Origin: Caldilineaceae bacterium
GTDB lineage: Bacteria; Chloroflexota; Anaerolineae; Caldilineales; Caldilineaceae
Assembly: GCA_026645575.1 (NCBI GenBank)
Contig: JAPKMW010000081.1
Location: 1-52,709 of the forward strand
Reading direction: 5' to 3'
Length of the DNA stretch: 52,709 nt
Shown here piece after piece: positions 26,253 to 34,705 of this stretch. Below the pieces are notes generated by a model. The model saw nothing but the letters and a program-made list of their open reading frames with translations. It searched no databases and was not told where the DNA came from. The position numbers and the translations under genes were made by a program. Numbering within the stretch: the stretch's first letter is position 1; every line of letters starts with the position of its first letter.

Positions 26253-26729
26253 ATGAAGAAAAACAAAGTTTGGATGACCAGTGAAGGCTATGCACAACTC
26301 CAGCATCAATTAGAGGAGCTACTGACCAACAAACGCCCGGTCATTGTGCGCGATATGCAAGAGGTGGGGACAGATGCCGACTGGCGGGAGAATTCGCAGT
26401 TGATCCTCTTGCAAAACGAACTGGCCCTGGTTGATGCCGAAATCCGCCGCCTGGAAGAGATGGTGCAAGGCTGTGCGGTGGTTGAGGCGCAAAATAACGA
26501 CGCTATTGTCGATATTGGTGAGACGGTGGTGTTGCAAATGGAGGATGATGATCCACCTACCGTCGAGACCTATATGATTGTCAGCCCCGCCGAATCGGCG
26601 CCCGACGCGGGGCGCATCTCCTATGAAAGCCCCGTCGGCCATGCGTTGCTCAACCACAAGGTGGGCGATGAAGTTACCGTCGCCGTCCCCGCCGGTTCCC
26701 TGCATTACCGCATCGTCGGCGTCGGCTAA
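26253..26729 (+). CDS. GreA/GreB-family transcript cleavage-like factor
   Basis: A 158-residue protein with the Gre layout: an N-terminal coiled coil (about 10-75) whose tip reads TDADWREN (equivalent to the acidic D-x-x-E-N tip of GreA) and a C-terminal FKBP-like domain (about 80-158) ending in AGSLHYRIVGVG. Gre factors enter the RNA polymerase secondary channel and stimulate cleavage of backtracked RNA. Sequence around SPVGHALLNHKVGDEV is the conserved Gre C-terminal motif. It may be a second, stress-linked Gre rather than the housekeeping one. The ATG follows GAGGAGGGAAGGCT. Confidence 0.88.
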   Translation: MKKNKVWMTSEGYAQLQHQLEELLTNKRPVIVRDMQEVGTDADWRENSQLILLQNELALVDAEIRRLEEMVQGCAVVEAQNNDAIVDIGETVVLQMEDDDPPTVETYMIVSPAESAPDAGRISYESPVGHALLNHKVGDEVTVAVPAGSLHYRIVGVG

Positions 26730-26741
26730 ACCAATCTAGCA

Positions 26742-26851
26742 GTAGGACAGTAGGTCAGTAAGGCAGTGAAACAATCTACTGTTCTACTGTTCTACTGTTC
26801 TACTGTTCTACTGTTCTACTGTTCTACTGCTTTACTGACCTACTGACACAC
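26742..26851. repeat. Tandem octamer repeat TCTACTGT flanked by inverted words
   Basis: TCTACTGT is repeated about seven times in a row at 26775-26830. On both sides are AGTAGGTCAGTAAGGCAGT and its approximate complement (CTTTACTGACCTACTGAC), so the whole block folds as one long imperfect hairpin. It sits between two same-strand genes and has no CRISPR-like spacers. Confidence 0.8.
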
Positions 26852-26870
26852 TGTTCACTGGAGGTGAGCT

Positions 26871-27146
26871 ATGCGTAAGACGATGGTCGATGAACTAGCC
26901 CAACCCGTGGCCGATCCCCATACCGAAGTCGAGATGATGTATATTGCTGACTATTTGAAGCGCAAAGGATACTCCTTGGAAAAGCTCGCTGAATTGCCCC
27001 CAGCGACCGCCAAAGCGCTCATGGAAGAAGCGTCCCAATTTGCCTCCTTGCATCTGGCCGAAGTGGAGATGGGCGCAGCCTTTGTTGGCGCCCTCCACCA
27101 CGATGCAACCAGCAAGACCGTGACGGCTGTCTCTACAGCAGAGTAG
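26871..27146 (+). CDS. Hypothetical helical protein, 91 residues
   Basis: A small acidic, mostly helical protein with no membrane segment. The core VEMMYIADYLKRKGYSLEKL then PPATAKALMEEASQFASLHL suggests a helical bundle. No family is recognised. The ATG at 26871 follows GGAGGTGAGCT, a strong ribosome site, which makes a real gene likely. It lies directly after the repeat block and before an imperfect hairpin at 27156-27217 that may end its message. Confidence 0.7.
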   Translation: MRKTMVDELAQPVADPHTEVEMMYIADYLKRKGYSLEKLAELPPATAKALMEEASQFASLHLAEVEMGAAFVGALHHDATSKTVTAVSTAE

Positions 27147-27155
27147 AGGTAGCGT

Positions 27156-27217
27156 GCGGATTCAGGTGGTGCGGATCGTCACAAGGGGGAGAAGCGATCC
27201 GCACTATCTGAATCCGC
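27156..27217 (+). terminator. Imperfect hairpin after the 91-residue gene
   Basis: GCGGATTCAG-x-x-GTGCGGATCG (27156-27178) pairs with CGATCCGCAC-xxx-CTGAATCCGC (27195-27217). No T-run follows. Confidence 0.5.
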
Positions 27218-27322
27218 CCCCCTCGTTCCAGGTGAGCGCATGGGGAAAGGCAATGACCATCATGAAGTAGATTGATCACCAAAAAGCGTTGAAGCGCTTC
27301 CACAATCCAAAAGGAGCCAGCC

Positions 27323-27552
27323 ATGCCAGAGCTAACCTCACGGGAACGAGTGTTGCGCGCCGTGCGCCGACCGATTGTGTCGCCGCCATGCCTTACATGT
27401 ACGATATTGCCGCCATAACCGCCGGTATTCCCCTTAAACAATTTTATACCGACCCCCAGGCGATGGTGCAGGCGCAACTGGCGCTCCATGACCGCGTTCG
27501 CCAGGATGTCATTGCCATTGGCTCCGACAATTTCTACATTAACGCCGTCCAC
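27323..27552 (+). pseudogene. Decayed uroporphyrinogen decarboxylase-family gene, 5' fragment
   Basis: An ATG with AAAGGAG upstream opens MPELTSRERVLRAVRR, the start of a UroD/methyltransferase-type protein. After a frame change near 27362 the text continues as APTDCVAAMPYMYDIAAI, TAGIPLKQFYTDPQAMVQAQ and a QDVIAIGSDNFYI strand, as in the family. The match ends about residue 75, where the palindrome at 27558 begins, so roughly three quarters of a normal 350-residue protein is missing. It is frameshifted and truncated, hence non-functional. Confidence 0.7.
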
Positions 27553-27557
27553 TCCGC

Positions 27558-27609
27558 TTGGCGAGTTCGTGACTCGCTGCTGGGCTGGGGCGAGTCACGA
27601 ACTCGCCAA
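27558..27609. repeat. Palindrome at the break of the UroD-family fragment
   Basis: TTGGCGAGTTCGTGACTCGC (27558-27577) is the exact complement of 27590-27609. The gene homology stops where this element begins. Confidence 0.85.
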
Positions 27610-27994
27610 ACGCTTACTGTATTCTTTTGCGAACCCTAAGAAGAACAGATGGTAGGCGTGGTATGGAAAAGCATACTTACCATCTGTTCCTGAAGCTTTA
27701 GCGTTTCTACCACAATTATATCACCCCCCACCTGCCCACCTGACTAGGCAACAAAACTCTACCCTTACCCAGAGCAAAAACACATAGAGTGGATAGGCTC
27801 AACTCACAAAGTTGAGCCTATAATGGATGACAGCTTCTTATGTATGCCCCGACAGAAGCTATCATCAGCAGACCGCACCGCAAACGACGTAGAATGGATC
27901 GACTCTGGCCTACGCAACTTCACGACTGCGGACTACTGATGCTGGTCTGATCACAAATCCTTGTCACAGCAAGGCAAGGAAAGGAGGAGGCGTT
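27610..27994. other. Intergenic region with two hairpins
   Basis: GAACAGATGGTA (27643-27654) pairs with TACCATCTGTTC (27678-27689), and ATAGGCTCAACT (27793-27804) pairs with AGTTGAGCCTAT (27810-27821). No gene or RNA family is recognised. The promoter of the baeRF3 gene must lie in the last 150 bp. Confidence 0.6.
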
Positions 27995-29185
27995 ATGCCG
28001 GATATGATCTTGAAAGCATTGAATCGATTGGCGTATGCGGAAACCGCCGCCTTACTAGCGCCGCGTGAAGGGCCTTGTCTCTCCTTCTTTTTGCCAACTT
28101 CACCAGCGGATGGGTATCCGACATCGACGTCGTTGTTGTTGCGCAATTTACTCGATCAGGCAACAGCACAGGTGGCGGCGCAGGGGCAGGCATTGTTCCT
28201 AATTGAGCAACTATTGGCTCCGCTTACCACAATCGCCAACGCTGGTGAATTATGGCGCTATCAGCAAAAAGGGCTGGCGTTCTTTGTCGCGCCGCAACTT
28301 TGCCTGGGCTACCGCCTACCGCTGGCGCTACCCGCCTGTGTGGTGGTTGACCATGCTTTCTATATCAAGCCCTTGTTGCCCATTATCGACGGCGAGTACC
28401 AGTTCTATCTGCTGGCCCTTAGCCAAAAGGCCGTCCGTCTTTTCCACGGCGACCGCTATCAGATGACGGAGATGGCCTTGGCCGATACCCCTACCAGCTT
28501 GGCTGCGGCGCTCCAGTATGATGAGTTTGAACGCACGCTTCAACTGCACTCCGCCGGCAGCAGCGTCGGTCAGGGGCGCCGACCAGCGATCTTCCACGGT
28601 CAGGGAATAGCCGGGGATGAAACCATTGTTCATGCCAATCTCTTGCGCTTCTTCCACGACCTAGAGCGCACCGTTACCAATCGTCTCAGCCGTACCCATG
28701 CGCCGCTTATTCTGGCGGGGGTCGATGCCGATCAGGGCCTCTACCGCCAGGTGAATCATTACCCGCACCTGATGCCCCAAGGCATCGCCGGCAACTATGA
28801 CCGCGCAACGCCAGCGGTGTTGCATGAGCTGGCTTGGCCGCTGGTCGCGCCTTATTTTGCCCAGGCTTGCGATCATGCCCTGGCCCGCTATCGCCAGTTG
28901 GCCGGTCAGGGTGATGGTCATACGGTGACGGACATTAAAAATGTCGTGTTGGCCTCTGTCTATCATCAGGTCGATACGATTTTTGTTACGCCGTCGGACA
29001 CCATCTGGGGCAAGTTTATTCCTGAAGGCCATCAGGTGGTTGTCCACAAAGAAGATGAACCGGGGGATGAAGAACTGATCAATCTGGCCGTGATCCATAC
29101 GCTCCAGAATCATGGCAGAGCCTATCTGCTGACGCCCGAACAGATGCCGGAACCGACGCCCGTTGCTGCAATCTTGCGGCATTAA
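27995..29185 (+). CDS. Bacterial archaeo-eukaryotic release factor-like protein (baeRF3 type)
   Basis: A 396-residue protein of the baeRF group, bacterial relatives of eRF1/Pelota release factors of uncertain role, possibly in ribosome rescue under stress. Landmarks are PREGPCLSFFLPTSPAD, a LLRNLLDQA helix, LWRYQQKGLAFF, FYIKPLLPII and YLLALSQKAVRLFHGD. A second domain around LERTVTNRLSRTHAPLILAG contains VNHYPHLMPQGIAGNYD, and the C-terminal domain (EELINLAVIHTLQNHGRAYL) resembles the L7Ae-like third domain. The ATG follows AAAGGAGGAGGCGTT. The P-type ATPase gene follows at 14 bp, so the two are probably co-transcribed. Confidence 0.75.
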   Translation: MPDMILKALNRLAYAETAALLAPREGPCLSFFLPTSPADGYPTSTSLLLRNLLDQATAQVAAQGQALFLIEQLLAPLTTIANAGELWRYQQKGLAFFVAPQLCLGYRLPLALPACVVVDHAFYIKPLLPIIDGEYQFYLLALSQKAVRLFHGDRYQMTEMALADTPTSLAAALQYDEFERTLQLHSAGSSVGQGRRPAIFHGQGIAGDETIVHANLLRFFHDLERTVTNRLSRTHAPLILAGVDADQGLYRQVNHYPHLMPQGIAGNYDRATPAVLHELAWPLVAPYFAQACDHALARYRQLAGQGDGHTVTDIKNVVLASVYHQVDTIFVTPSDTIWGKFIPEGHQVVVHKEDEPGDEELINLAVIHTLQNHGRAYLLTPEQMPEPTPVAAILRH

Positions 29186-29198
29186 GCTGACGAGAGCG

Positions 29199-31970
29199 AT
29201 GATGCCCAACAATATTCTATTCTCGGCAACCAAGCTGGCCGCCACCCCGACAGCGCAACTCTATCAGGCGCTCCACACCGAGCGGCAGGGGCTAAGTGAC
29301 GAAGAGGCAGCGACGCGGTTACGCCAATTTGGCCCCAATGCGCTGGCGGAAGTCCATGGCCCGCCTTTGCTCCGGCGCTTTCTCGCCCACTTTACCCACC
29401 TCATGGCGATCTTACTCTGGGTGGGGGGCATCGTCGCTTTTATTGCCCAACTACCCCAACTGGGCGTTGCCATCTGGCTGGTGGTGGTGATCAACGGCGC
29501 CTTTAGCTTCTGGCAGGAGTACAAAGCCGAACGGGCCACGGAAGCGTTACGCCGGTTGCTCCCCGCCTACAGCCGCGTCTTGCGCAACGGCGTGGAGCAG
29601 CGTATCCCTGCCGCCGACCTGGCGCCTGGCGATCTCATGTTATTGGCCGAGGGCGAGCATATCTCCGCCGATGGCCGGCTGGTGCGTGCGGCCGAGTTGC
29701 AGGTCGATCAATCGACGCTCACCGGCGAATCGCGTCCTGTGCGCAAGTCGGCGGAAGCCGTGGCGGTGGCGGGGTTGACCCACGCCGAATTGCCCAATCT
29801 GGTCTTTGCCGGCACCAATGTCGCCGCCGGTTCCGGCGCCGCGCTGGTCTACGCCACTGGAATGGCGACCGAATTTGGCAAGATCGCCAACCTGACCCAA
29901 AGTCTGGGTGAGGAATTAAGCCCCTTGCAGAAAGAGATCGCCGTTGTCACGCGCATTGTCACCGTCATCGCCGTTGCGGTGGGCGTCCTCTTTTTCATTC
30001 TGGCCGTCGCCATTGCCGGGATGGGGTTGGCCGAGGGTTTTATCTTCGGCCTGGGCATGATCGTCGCCTTTGTGCCGGAAGGGTTGTTGCCCACTGTCAC
30101 GCTGGCGCTGGCCATGGGCGTACAGCGCATGGCCGGTCGTCACGCTTTGATCAAACGGCTCTCTTCGGTCGAAACCCTCGGCTCGACTAGCGTCATCTGC
30201 ACCGACAAAACCGGCACACTGACCCAAAACGAAATGACCGTACGTGACCTCTGGGTCGCTGGCCAACGGTTGGCGGTTAGCGGCATCGGCTATGCACCGG
30301 AAGGGCAGATCGGCGTGGAGACGCCACCGGCCAAAACACCAAGCGCCGACTTACATCAATTTCTCCTGGGCGCAGCGCTTTGTAACAATGCCCGTCTGCT
30401 GCCGCCGAATGGCGAATCGAACCAATGGACAATGCTTGGCGACCCGACCGAGGCCGCGCTCCTGGTGGCAGCGCGCAAGGGAGGAATCAACGCTGAAGCG
30501 GAGCAACAGATGCCGCGCGTCCAGGAAGTGCCGTTTGACTCACGGCGCAAACGCATGAGTACGATCCATCAAGTGGGCCGGCAACGCATCGCTTTTGTCA
30601 AGGGCGCGCCGCGGGAAATGCTTGCTCTTTGCACCTGCCTTCAACGCAATGGGCAGTCTACCCCCTTGGATGAGCCGACACGGGCGGCGATCCTGGCGAC
30701 CAATGACGGTTACGCCGCCGACGGTTTGCGCGTGTTGGCCGTGGCCACGCGCACACTGCCGGAGACGCTGCGCGAGTTGACGGCAGAAACAGTCGAAACC
30801 GACTTGACCTTTCTCGGTCTGGCGGCGATGGTCGATCCGCCGCGACCGGCGGTGGCCGAAGCCGTCCAAGAATGTCACCGCGCTGGGATTCGCATCATCA
30901 TGATCACCGGCGACTATGGCTTAACAGCGGAAAGCATTGCCCGCAAAATCGGCATTGTGCAAAGCGCACACCCGCGCATTGTCAGCGGCAGCGACCTGGA
31001 GACGATCGACGATGCTACCTTGGCCGATTATTTGAAAGAAGAGGTGATCTTTGCTCGCGCCGCACCAGAACATAAATTGCGCGTAGTCCAAATGCTGCAA
31101 CAGGTGGGGCATGTGGTAGCCGTGACTGGCGACGGTGTCAATGATGCGCCGGCGCTCAAAAAAGCGGATATTGGCGTGGCTATGGGCATTGCCGGCACCG
31201 ACGTGGCGAAAGAGGCCGCTGACATGATTCTCACCGACGACAACTTTGCGTCAATTGTGGGCGCTGTGGAAGAAGGACGGACGGTCTATGCCAACATTAA
31301 AAAATTCACCGGCTATATTTTCACTTCCAACACACCGGAGGCCGTCCCCTTTATCATCTTTGCCTTCACGGGGGGGCAGACGCCGCTGGCGCTCACCATC
31401 ATGCAGATTTTAGCCGTAGATCTGGGCACCGACCTGGCGCCGGCATTGGCGCTGGGCGCCGAACCACCGGAGCCAGGTGTTATGGATCGTCCCCCGCGTT
31501 CCCGTGCCGAACATCTGATTACCTGGGGCTTGCTGGCGCGGGCCTATCTTTGGTTGGGGATGCTTCAAAGTCTGGCAGCGATGGCAGCCTTTTACTTTAT
31601 GTACTGGATGAATGGCTATTGGGGTCAATTTTTCGGCCTGCCCGATAGCGGGCCGCTCTATCAGGCCGCGACAGCGATGACGCTGGGCGCCATTGTGGCG
31701 ACGCAGATCGGCAACCTCTTTGCCCAACGCACTGAATACAGTTCCGTCTTCCGCATCGGCCTGTTCAGCAACCGGCTGGTCTGGATCGGCATTGCCACTG
31801 AGATTGCCCTATTCCTATTGATTGTCTATGTTCCCCTGCTGCAAAATATCTTTGGCGCCGCGCCCCTCGGCTGGGGTGACTGGCTCTTCCTGCTTGCCTG
31901 GACGCCGGTGCTGCTGCTGGCGGATGAGGGACGGAAGTGGGTGGTGCGGCGCGGTTGGGTGATTAGGTAA
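29199..31970 (+). CDS. P2-type cation-transporting ATPase
   Basis: A P-type ATPase of about 923 residues. It has an N-terminal cation-ATPase domain (GLSDEEAATRLRQFGPNALA), membrane helices in the usual 2+2+6 pattern, actuator motif LTGESRPV, phosphorylation motif DKTGTLTQNE, nucleotide-binding KGAPREML, and hinge MITGDYG with TGDGVNDAPALKKADIGVAMG. Helix 4 reads VAFVPEGLLPTVTLALAMG; PEGLL-TVT is closer to Na/K-ATPase-type (P2C) than to SERCA-type (PEGLPAVIT), so Na+ or K+ transport is plausible but unproven. ATG codons at 29199 and 29202 avoid overlap with the preceding gene. Two TrkA-type K+ regulators follow. Confidence 0.85.
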   Translation: MMPNNILFSATKLAATPTAQLYQALHTERQGLSDEEAATRLRQFGPNALAEVHGPPLLRRFLAHFTHLMAILLWVGGIVAFIAQLPQLGVAIWLVVVINGAFSFWQEYKAERATEALRRLLPAYSRVLRNGVEQRIPAADLAPGDLMLLAEGEHISADGRLVRAAELQVDQSTLTGESRPVRKSAEAVAVAGLTHAELPNLVFAGTNVAAGSGAALVYATGMATEFGKIANLTQSLGEELSPLQKEIAVVTRIVTVIAVAVGVLFFILAVAIAGMGLAEGFIFGLGMIVAFVPEGLLPTVTLALAMGVQRMAGRHALIKRLSSVETLGSTSVICTDKTGTLTQNEMTVRDLWVAGQRLAVSGIGYAPEGQIGVETPPAKTPSADLHQFLLGAALCNNARLLPPNGESNQWTMLGDPTEAALLVAARKGGINAEAEQQMPRVQEVPFDSRRKRMSTIHQVGRQRIAFVKGAPREMLALCTCLQRNGQSTPLDEPTRAAILATNDGYAADGLRVLAVATRTLPETLRELTAETVETDLTFLGLAAMVDPPRPAVAEAVQECHRAGIRIIMITGDYGLTAESIARKIGIVQSAHPRIVSGSDLETIDDATLADYLKEEVIFARAAPEHKLRVVQMLQQVGHVVAVTGDGVNDAPALKKADIGVAMGIAGTDVAKEAADMILTDDNFASIVGAVEEGRTVYANIKKFTGYIFTSNTPEAVPFIIFAFTGGQTPLALTIMQILAVDLGTDLAPALALGAEPPEPGVMDRPPRSRAEHLITWGLLARAYLWLGMLQSLAAMAAFYFMYWMNGYWGQFFGLPDSGPLYQAATAMTLGAIVATQIGNLFAQRTEYSSVFRIGLFSNRLVWIGIATEIALFLLIVYVPLLQNIFGAAPLGWGDWLFLLAWTPVLLLADEGRKWVVRRGWVIR

Positions 31971-32038
31971 TTGGGTATTAGATATTGGATATTGACTGAT
32001 TTGGATGAACCTCTACTATCCAATATCTAATACCCAAT
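31970..32038. repeat. Inverted repeat at the ATPase stop codon
   Basis: 21-bp perfect arms (31970-31990 and 32018-32038) built from words such as GGGTATTAGATATTGGAT. The left arm begins on the last base of the ATPase stop codon. It may act as a weak terminator or message-stabilising stem. Confidence 0.8.
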
Positions 32039-32069
32039 ATCATCTACTATCTGTACACAGAGGTAAACC

Positions 32070-32717
32070 ATGAACATCATCATCATCGGCTGTGGTCGCA
32101 TGGGGTCAGGGCTGGCGCACCTGTTGAGTCTGCGCGGCCATGCGCTCACCGTCATCGATAAGGAAGAGCGCGCGTTTGCGGCGCTGGGGCCGACTTTCAA
32201 AGGACGGACGTTGGTGGGCGTTGGCTTTGATCGCGAGGTCTTGCTCGCCGCTGGTGTGCAACGAGCCGATGGCGTGGCAGCCGTGACCAACAGCGATGAG
32301 ACGAATATTGTGGCGGCGCGCATTGCACGGGAGATGTTTCGCACACCCTGTGTGGTGGCAAGAGTGGTCGATCCGCAGAAAGCCGAGATCTATCAACGGC
32401 TGGGCGTGCAGACCATCTCGACCACCGTCTGGGGCATCAACCGCATTGCTAATTTATTAAGCTATAACCACCTAGATGTCGTCTGCGACTTGAGCAGTAG
32501 TGTCGAGCTGGTGCAGATCGAGTTGCCGGCTATGCTCGCCGGACGCATGGTGCAGAACTTGATCATTCCGGGCGAGGTGCATGTGGTGGCGATCAAACGC
32601 AGTGGGCAAACCTTTTTGCCGACCGGCAGCGCCAGTTTGCAGCACGGCGATCTGCTCTACCTGGCGGTGCAGGCGGCCTCGGCGGATCGACTGACGGCGC
32701 TTTTGCGGGGAGGGTAA
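32070..32717 (+). CDS. TrkA-type K+ transport NAD-binding regulator 1 (RCK)
   Basis: A 215-residue RCK protein. The N-terminal Rossmann domain is IIIIGCGRMGSGLAHLL with an acidic residue ending strand 2 (LTVIDKEE) and ADGVAAVTNSDETNIVAARI. An RCK_C domain (about 135-215) is marked by VQNLIIPGEVHVVAIKRSGQ. Such proteins gate Trk/Ktr K+ channels in response to nucleotides. No channel subunit is present in the window. It lies 4 bp before a second TrkA-like gene, so the two likely form a hetero-octameric or paired regulator. Confidence 0.9.
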   Translation: MNIIIIGCGRMGSGLAHLLSLRGHALTVIDKEERAFAALGPTFKGRTLVGVGFDREVLLAAGVQRADGVAAVTNSDETNIVAARIAREMFRTPCVVARVVDPQKAEIYQRLGVQTISTTVWGINRIANLLSYNHLDVVCDLSSSVELVQIELPAMLAGRMVQNLIIPGEVHVVAIKRSGQTFLPTGSASLQHGDLLYLAVQAASADRLTALLRGG

Positions 32718-32721
32718 AATT

Positions 32722-33393
32722 ATGAAAGTTTTGATTGTCGGCGGCGGCAAAGTGGGCAGCCACCTGGCGACGCTCTTGTTAGCCGGTCAGCATCAGGTCG
32801 CCATCATCGAACAACGGCCCGAAGTGTTGGCGCGCTTACAACATGATTTACCAAAGGCCCGCCTCCATCTGGGCAGTGGGACCGATCCACTGCTGCTGGA
32901 GGCCGCCGGCATTCAGCAAACCGATGTTGTCGCGGCGGTCACGGGCCAAGATGAAACCAATATTGTCGTCGCCACCCTGGCGCGCTTTGCGTTCAACGCG
33001 CCTCGTGTCATTGCGCGTGTCAACAACCCCAAGAACGCCTGGATGTTTACGGCCCAGATGGGGGTGGATGTCGCCCTCAACCAGGCCGACATTATGGCGC
33101 ACTTGATTGCCGAAGAGATGTCGGTGGGTGACATGATGACCCTACTGAAGTTGACCAAGGGGCAATATTCGCTGGTGGAAGAGCGGGTGGCTGCCACCGC
33201 GCCGGCTGCCGGCAAAGCGCTGCGCGATTTACCCTTGCCGGCGGACTGTTCACTGACGGCAATTATCCGGCAAGGGCGTTTATTACTCCCGCGCCCGGAT
33301 CTGGTTTTGGCTGTGGATGATGAGGTCTTGGCGGTGATCCATGCCGAACAGACAGCGGCCCTGGCTGCGCTGCTGAGTGATGGTCAGCGGTAG
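32722..33393 (+). CDS. TrkA-type K+ transport NAD-binding regulator 2 (RCK)
   Basis: A 223-residue RCK protein with Rossmann motif VLIVGGGKVGSHLATLL, strand-2 acidic residue in VAIIEQRPEV, and TDVVAAVTGQDETNIVVATL. The C-terminal RCK_C domain (about 140-223) contains LRDLPLPADCSLTAIIRQGR. It follows the first TrkA-like gene at 4 bp. The partner membrane channel (TrkH/KtrB) is not in this window. Confidence 0.9.
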   Translation: MKVLIVGGGKVGSHLATLLLAGQHQVAIIEQRPEVLARLQHDLPKARLHLGSGTDPLLLEAAGIQQTDVVAAVTGQDETNIVVATLARFAFNAPRVIARVNNPKNAWMFTAQMGVDVALNQADIMAHLIAEEMSVGDMMTLLKLTKGQYSLVEERVAATAPAAGKALRDLPLPADCSLTAIIRQGRLLLPRPDLVLAVDDEVLAVIHAEQTAALAALLSDGQR

Positions 33394-33406
33394 CGGCAAC
33401 CATGTA

Positions 33407-33500
33407 GAGAGACAAGGAGACATGGTGACAGGGTGACAAGGAGACAGGGTGACAGGGTGATGATCTGGTGTCTCTGTCTCTGTCTCTGTCTCTTGTCTCC
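33407..33500. repeat. GACAAGGAGACAGGGTGACA-type repeat block
   Basis: Short direct words (GACAAGGAGACA, GGTGACAGGGTGACA, then GTCTCT five-fold) form an imperfect long hairpin: the GAGACA side pairs with the TGTCTC side. It is the same style as the blocks at 26742, 48164 and 50381. Confidence 0.75.
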
Positions 33501-33626
33501 TGCCCAATCCTAACCACTTGGCGGGATCACAACCTGTTCTGGTGAATAGTCACTGCACGTTCGTTTAGCGCGATACTAGAAGGTGTAATTTACGAACGCT
33601 TTGGTCGATCCACAAGGAGGTTGACG

Positions 33627-34103
33627 ATGACCAAGAACCTTGTGTTAATTCCAGTGGCAGGCGCCGAATTTAGCCTGCAAGTGTTGCCCTGTCTCCGTCG
33701 CTTTCTCAATCCGACGGAAAATCGATTGCTGCTCCTGCATGTGGAAAAAGAACCGGAGACCTTCCATCTGCATGAACCAGGGATGGAAGTGATCGATGTT
33801 TACGTGGATGAGAGCGAAGCAGCGCTGCGCACCCAGTTTGCCGACCAGTTGCTGCTGGTCGTGCGCGAACTGGAGGGGATGGGCTTTGAGGTGGAGACCG
33901 ATGTGGCCTTTGGCCAACCAGTGACCAAGATTGAAGAATATATTGCCAGAGCGCAGGTCAATTTGGTGGCGATGGTGACGCATGGTCGCACCGGGTTGGA
34001 CCGCATCTTGCATGGTAGTGTGGCCGAACATCTTTTGCATCACACCCATGTACCGCTGCTACTCGTTCATCCGCAAGCGCCGAATGGACGGCCGCCAGCC
34101 TAG
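33627..34103 (+). CDS. Universal stress protein (UspA family)
   Basis: A 158-residue single-domain Usp. The ATP-binding motif is HGRTGLDRILHGSVAEHLL (G-x2-G-x9-G-S) followed by VPLLLVHP. The N-terminal strand is NLVLIPVAGAEFS rather than the usual acidic VDGS. Some Usp proteins bind ATP and modulate ion channels, which fits the K+ genes upstream. The ATG at 33627 follows AAGGAGGTTGACG. Confidence 0.88.
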   Translation: MTKNLVLIPVAGAEFSLQVLPCLRRFLNPTENRLLLLHVEKEPETFHLHEPGMEVIDVYVDESEAALRTQFADQLLLVVRELEGMGFEVETDVAFGQPVTKIEEYIARAQVNLVAMVTHGRTGLDRILHGSVAEHLLHHTHVPLLLVHPQAPNGRPPA

Positions 34104-34130
34104 CGCTTCTGCCAAGCATTGGAGGTGTTT

Positions 34131-34400
34131 ATGTTCCTATCACCTTTTTGGACGCCGAGCCAAGTTGAAAGCGTCAAACGCACCCTAGTGGACACCTTTG
34201 AATACCGGCTGCATGTGATCAAGATTAAGAGCGAAGCAGGCGCCAGCACCGCCCAAATCTATGATGGTACGCGTAAAGTCTTTGAAACGCATGGCGCCGA
34301 CCGTGAACAAGCGTTATACGCCGCCGAATGCTGGATTGATGAGCAAGATGAGTTGACGCCAACCACCGATCTCCACAAAGCAGCAGCCAATAGCTGGTAG
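34131..34400 (+). CDS. Hypothetical protein, 89 residues
   Basis: A small soluble alpha/beta protein. The first part (SPFWTPSQVESVKRTLVDTF then EYRLHVIKIKSEAG) suggests strands, and QALYAAECWIDEQDE a helix. I do not recognise a family. The ATG at 34131 has GGAGGTG just upstream, and the gene follows the Usp gene by 27 bp, so it may share its transcript. Confidence 0.65.
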   Translation: MFLSPFWTPSQVESVKRTLVDTFEYRLHVIKIKSEAGASTAQIYDGTRKVFETHGADREQALYAAECWIDEQDELTPTTDLHKAAANSW

Positions 34401-34491
34401 CCTTCTTTTCCGCCGTTGACCTTGGCTCACTGGAAGACGAGTGGCATAGCTTTCGCTAGATAACCGCATCAGAAGCGCGGCGCCAAGGACC

Positions 34492-34677
34492 ATGCGTCGC
34501 GCTTTTGATGCTATCGATCACGCCAACGCCATCATCCTATTACAGCATCGCGCCCATTCCTTGCCAGCACAGTTAATCACCCTCCACCAGACTCACACCG
34601 AAGTTGTTGCGACCTTGCGCCAAATGCCATTTGACAAACTCCGGCAACCGCGCTACGCTTCTGCCCCAGAAGCGTGA
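34492..34677 (+). pseudogene. Possible remnant of a DinB/ClbS-like helical-bundle gene
   Basis: The open frame encodes helices such as HANAIILLQHRAHSLPAQL and LHQTHTEVVATLRQMPFDKL, which resemble the second half of DinB/ClbS-family four-helix proteins. There is no ribosome site and only 61 codons, about one third of a normal domain. It could be a decayed fragment or chance; low confidence. The rest of the 34401-34705 gap shows nothing. Confidence 0.3.
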
Positions 34678-34705
34678 AACTTGTAAGCGCGCAAGCTCTG
34701 ATCCT

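Noticed and set aside
26742..26851. CRISPR-like array
   Set aside because: The repeats are contiguous 8-mers with no spacers and no cas genes.
27289..27639. Intact 116-residue gene
   Set aside because: Its N-terminus is not family sequence and its C-terminus is translated palindrome; it is part of the decayed UroD-family gene.
33627..34103. Usp gene as the K+ channel partner of the TrkA pair
   Set aside because: It has no membrane helices; it is a soluble nucleotide-binding protein.
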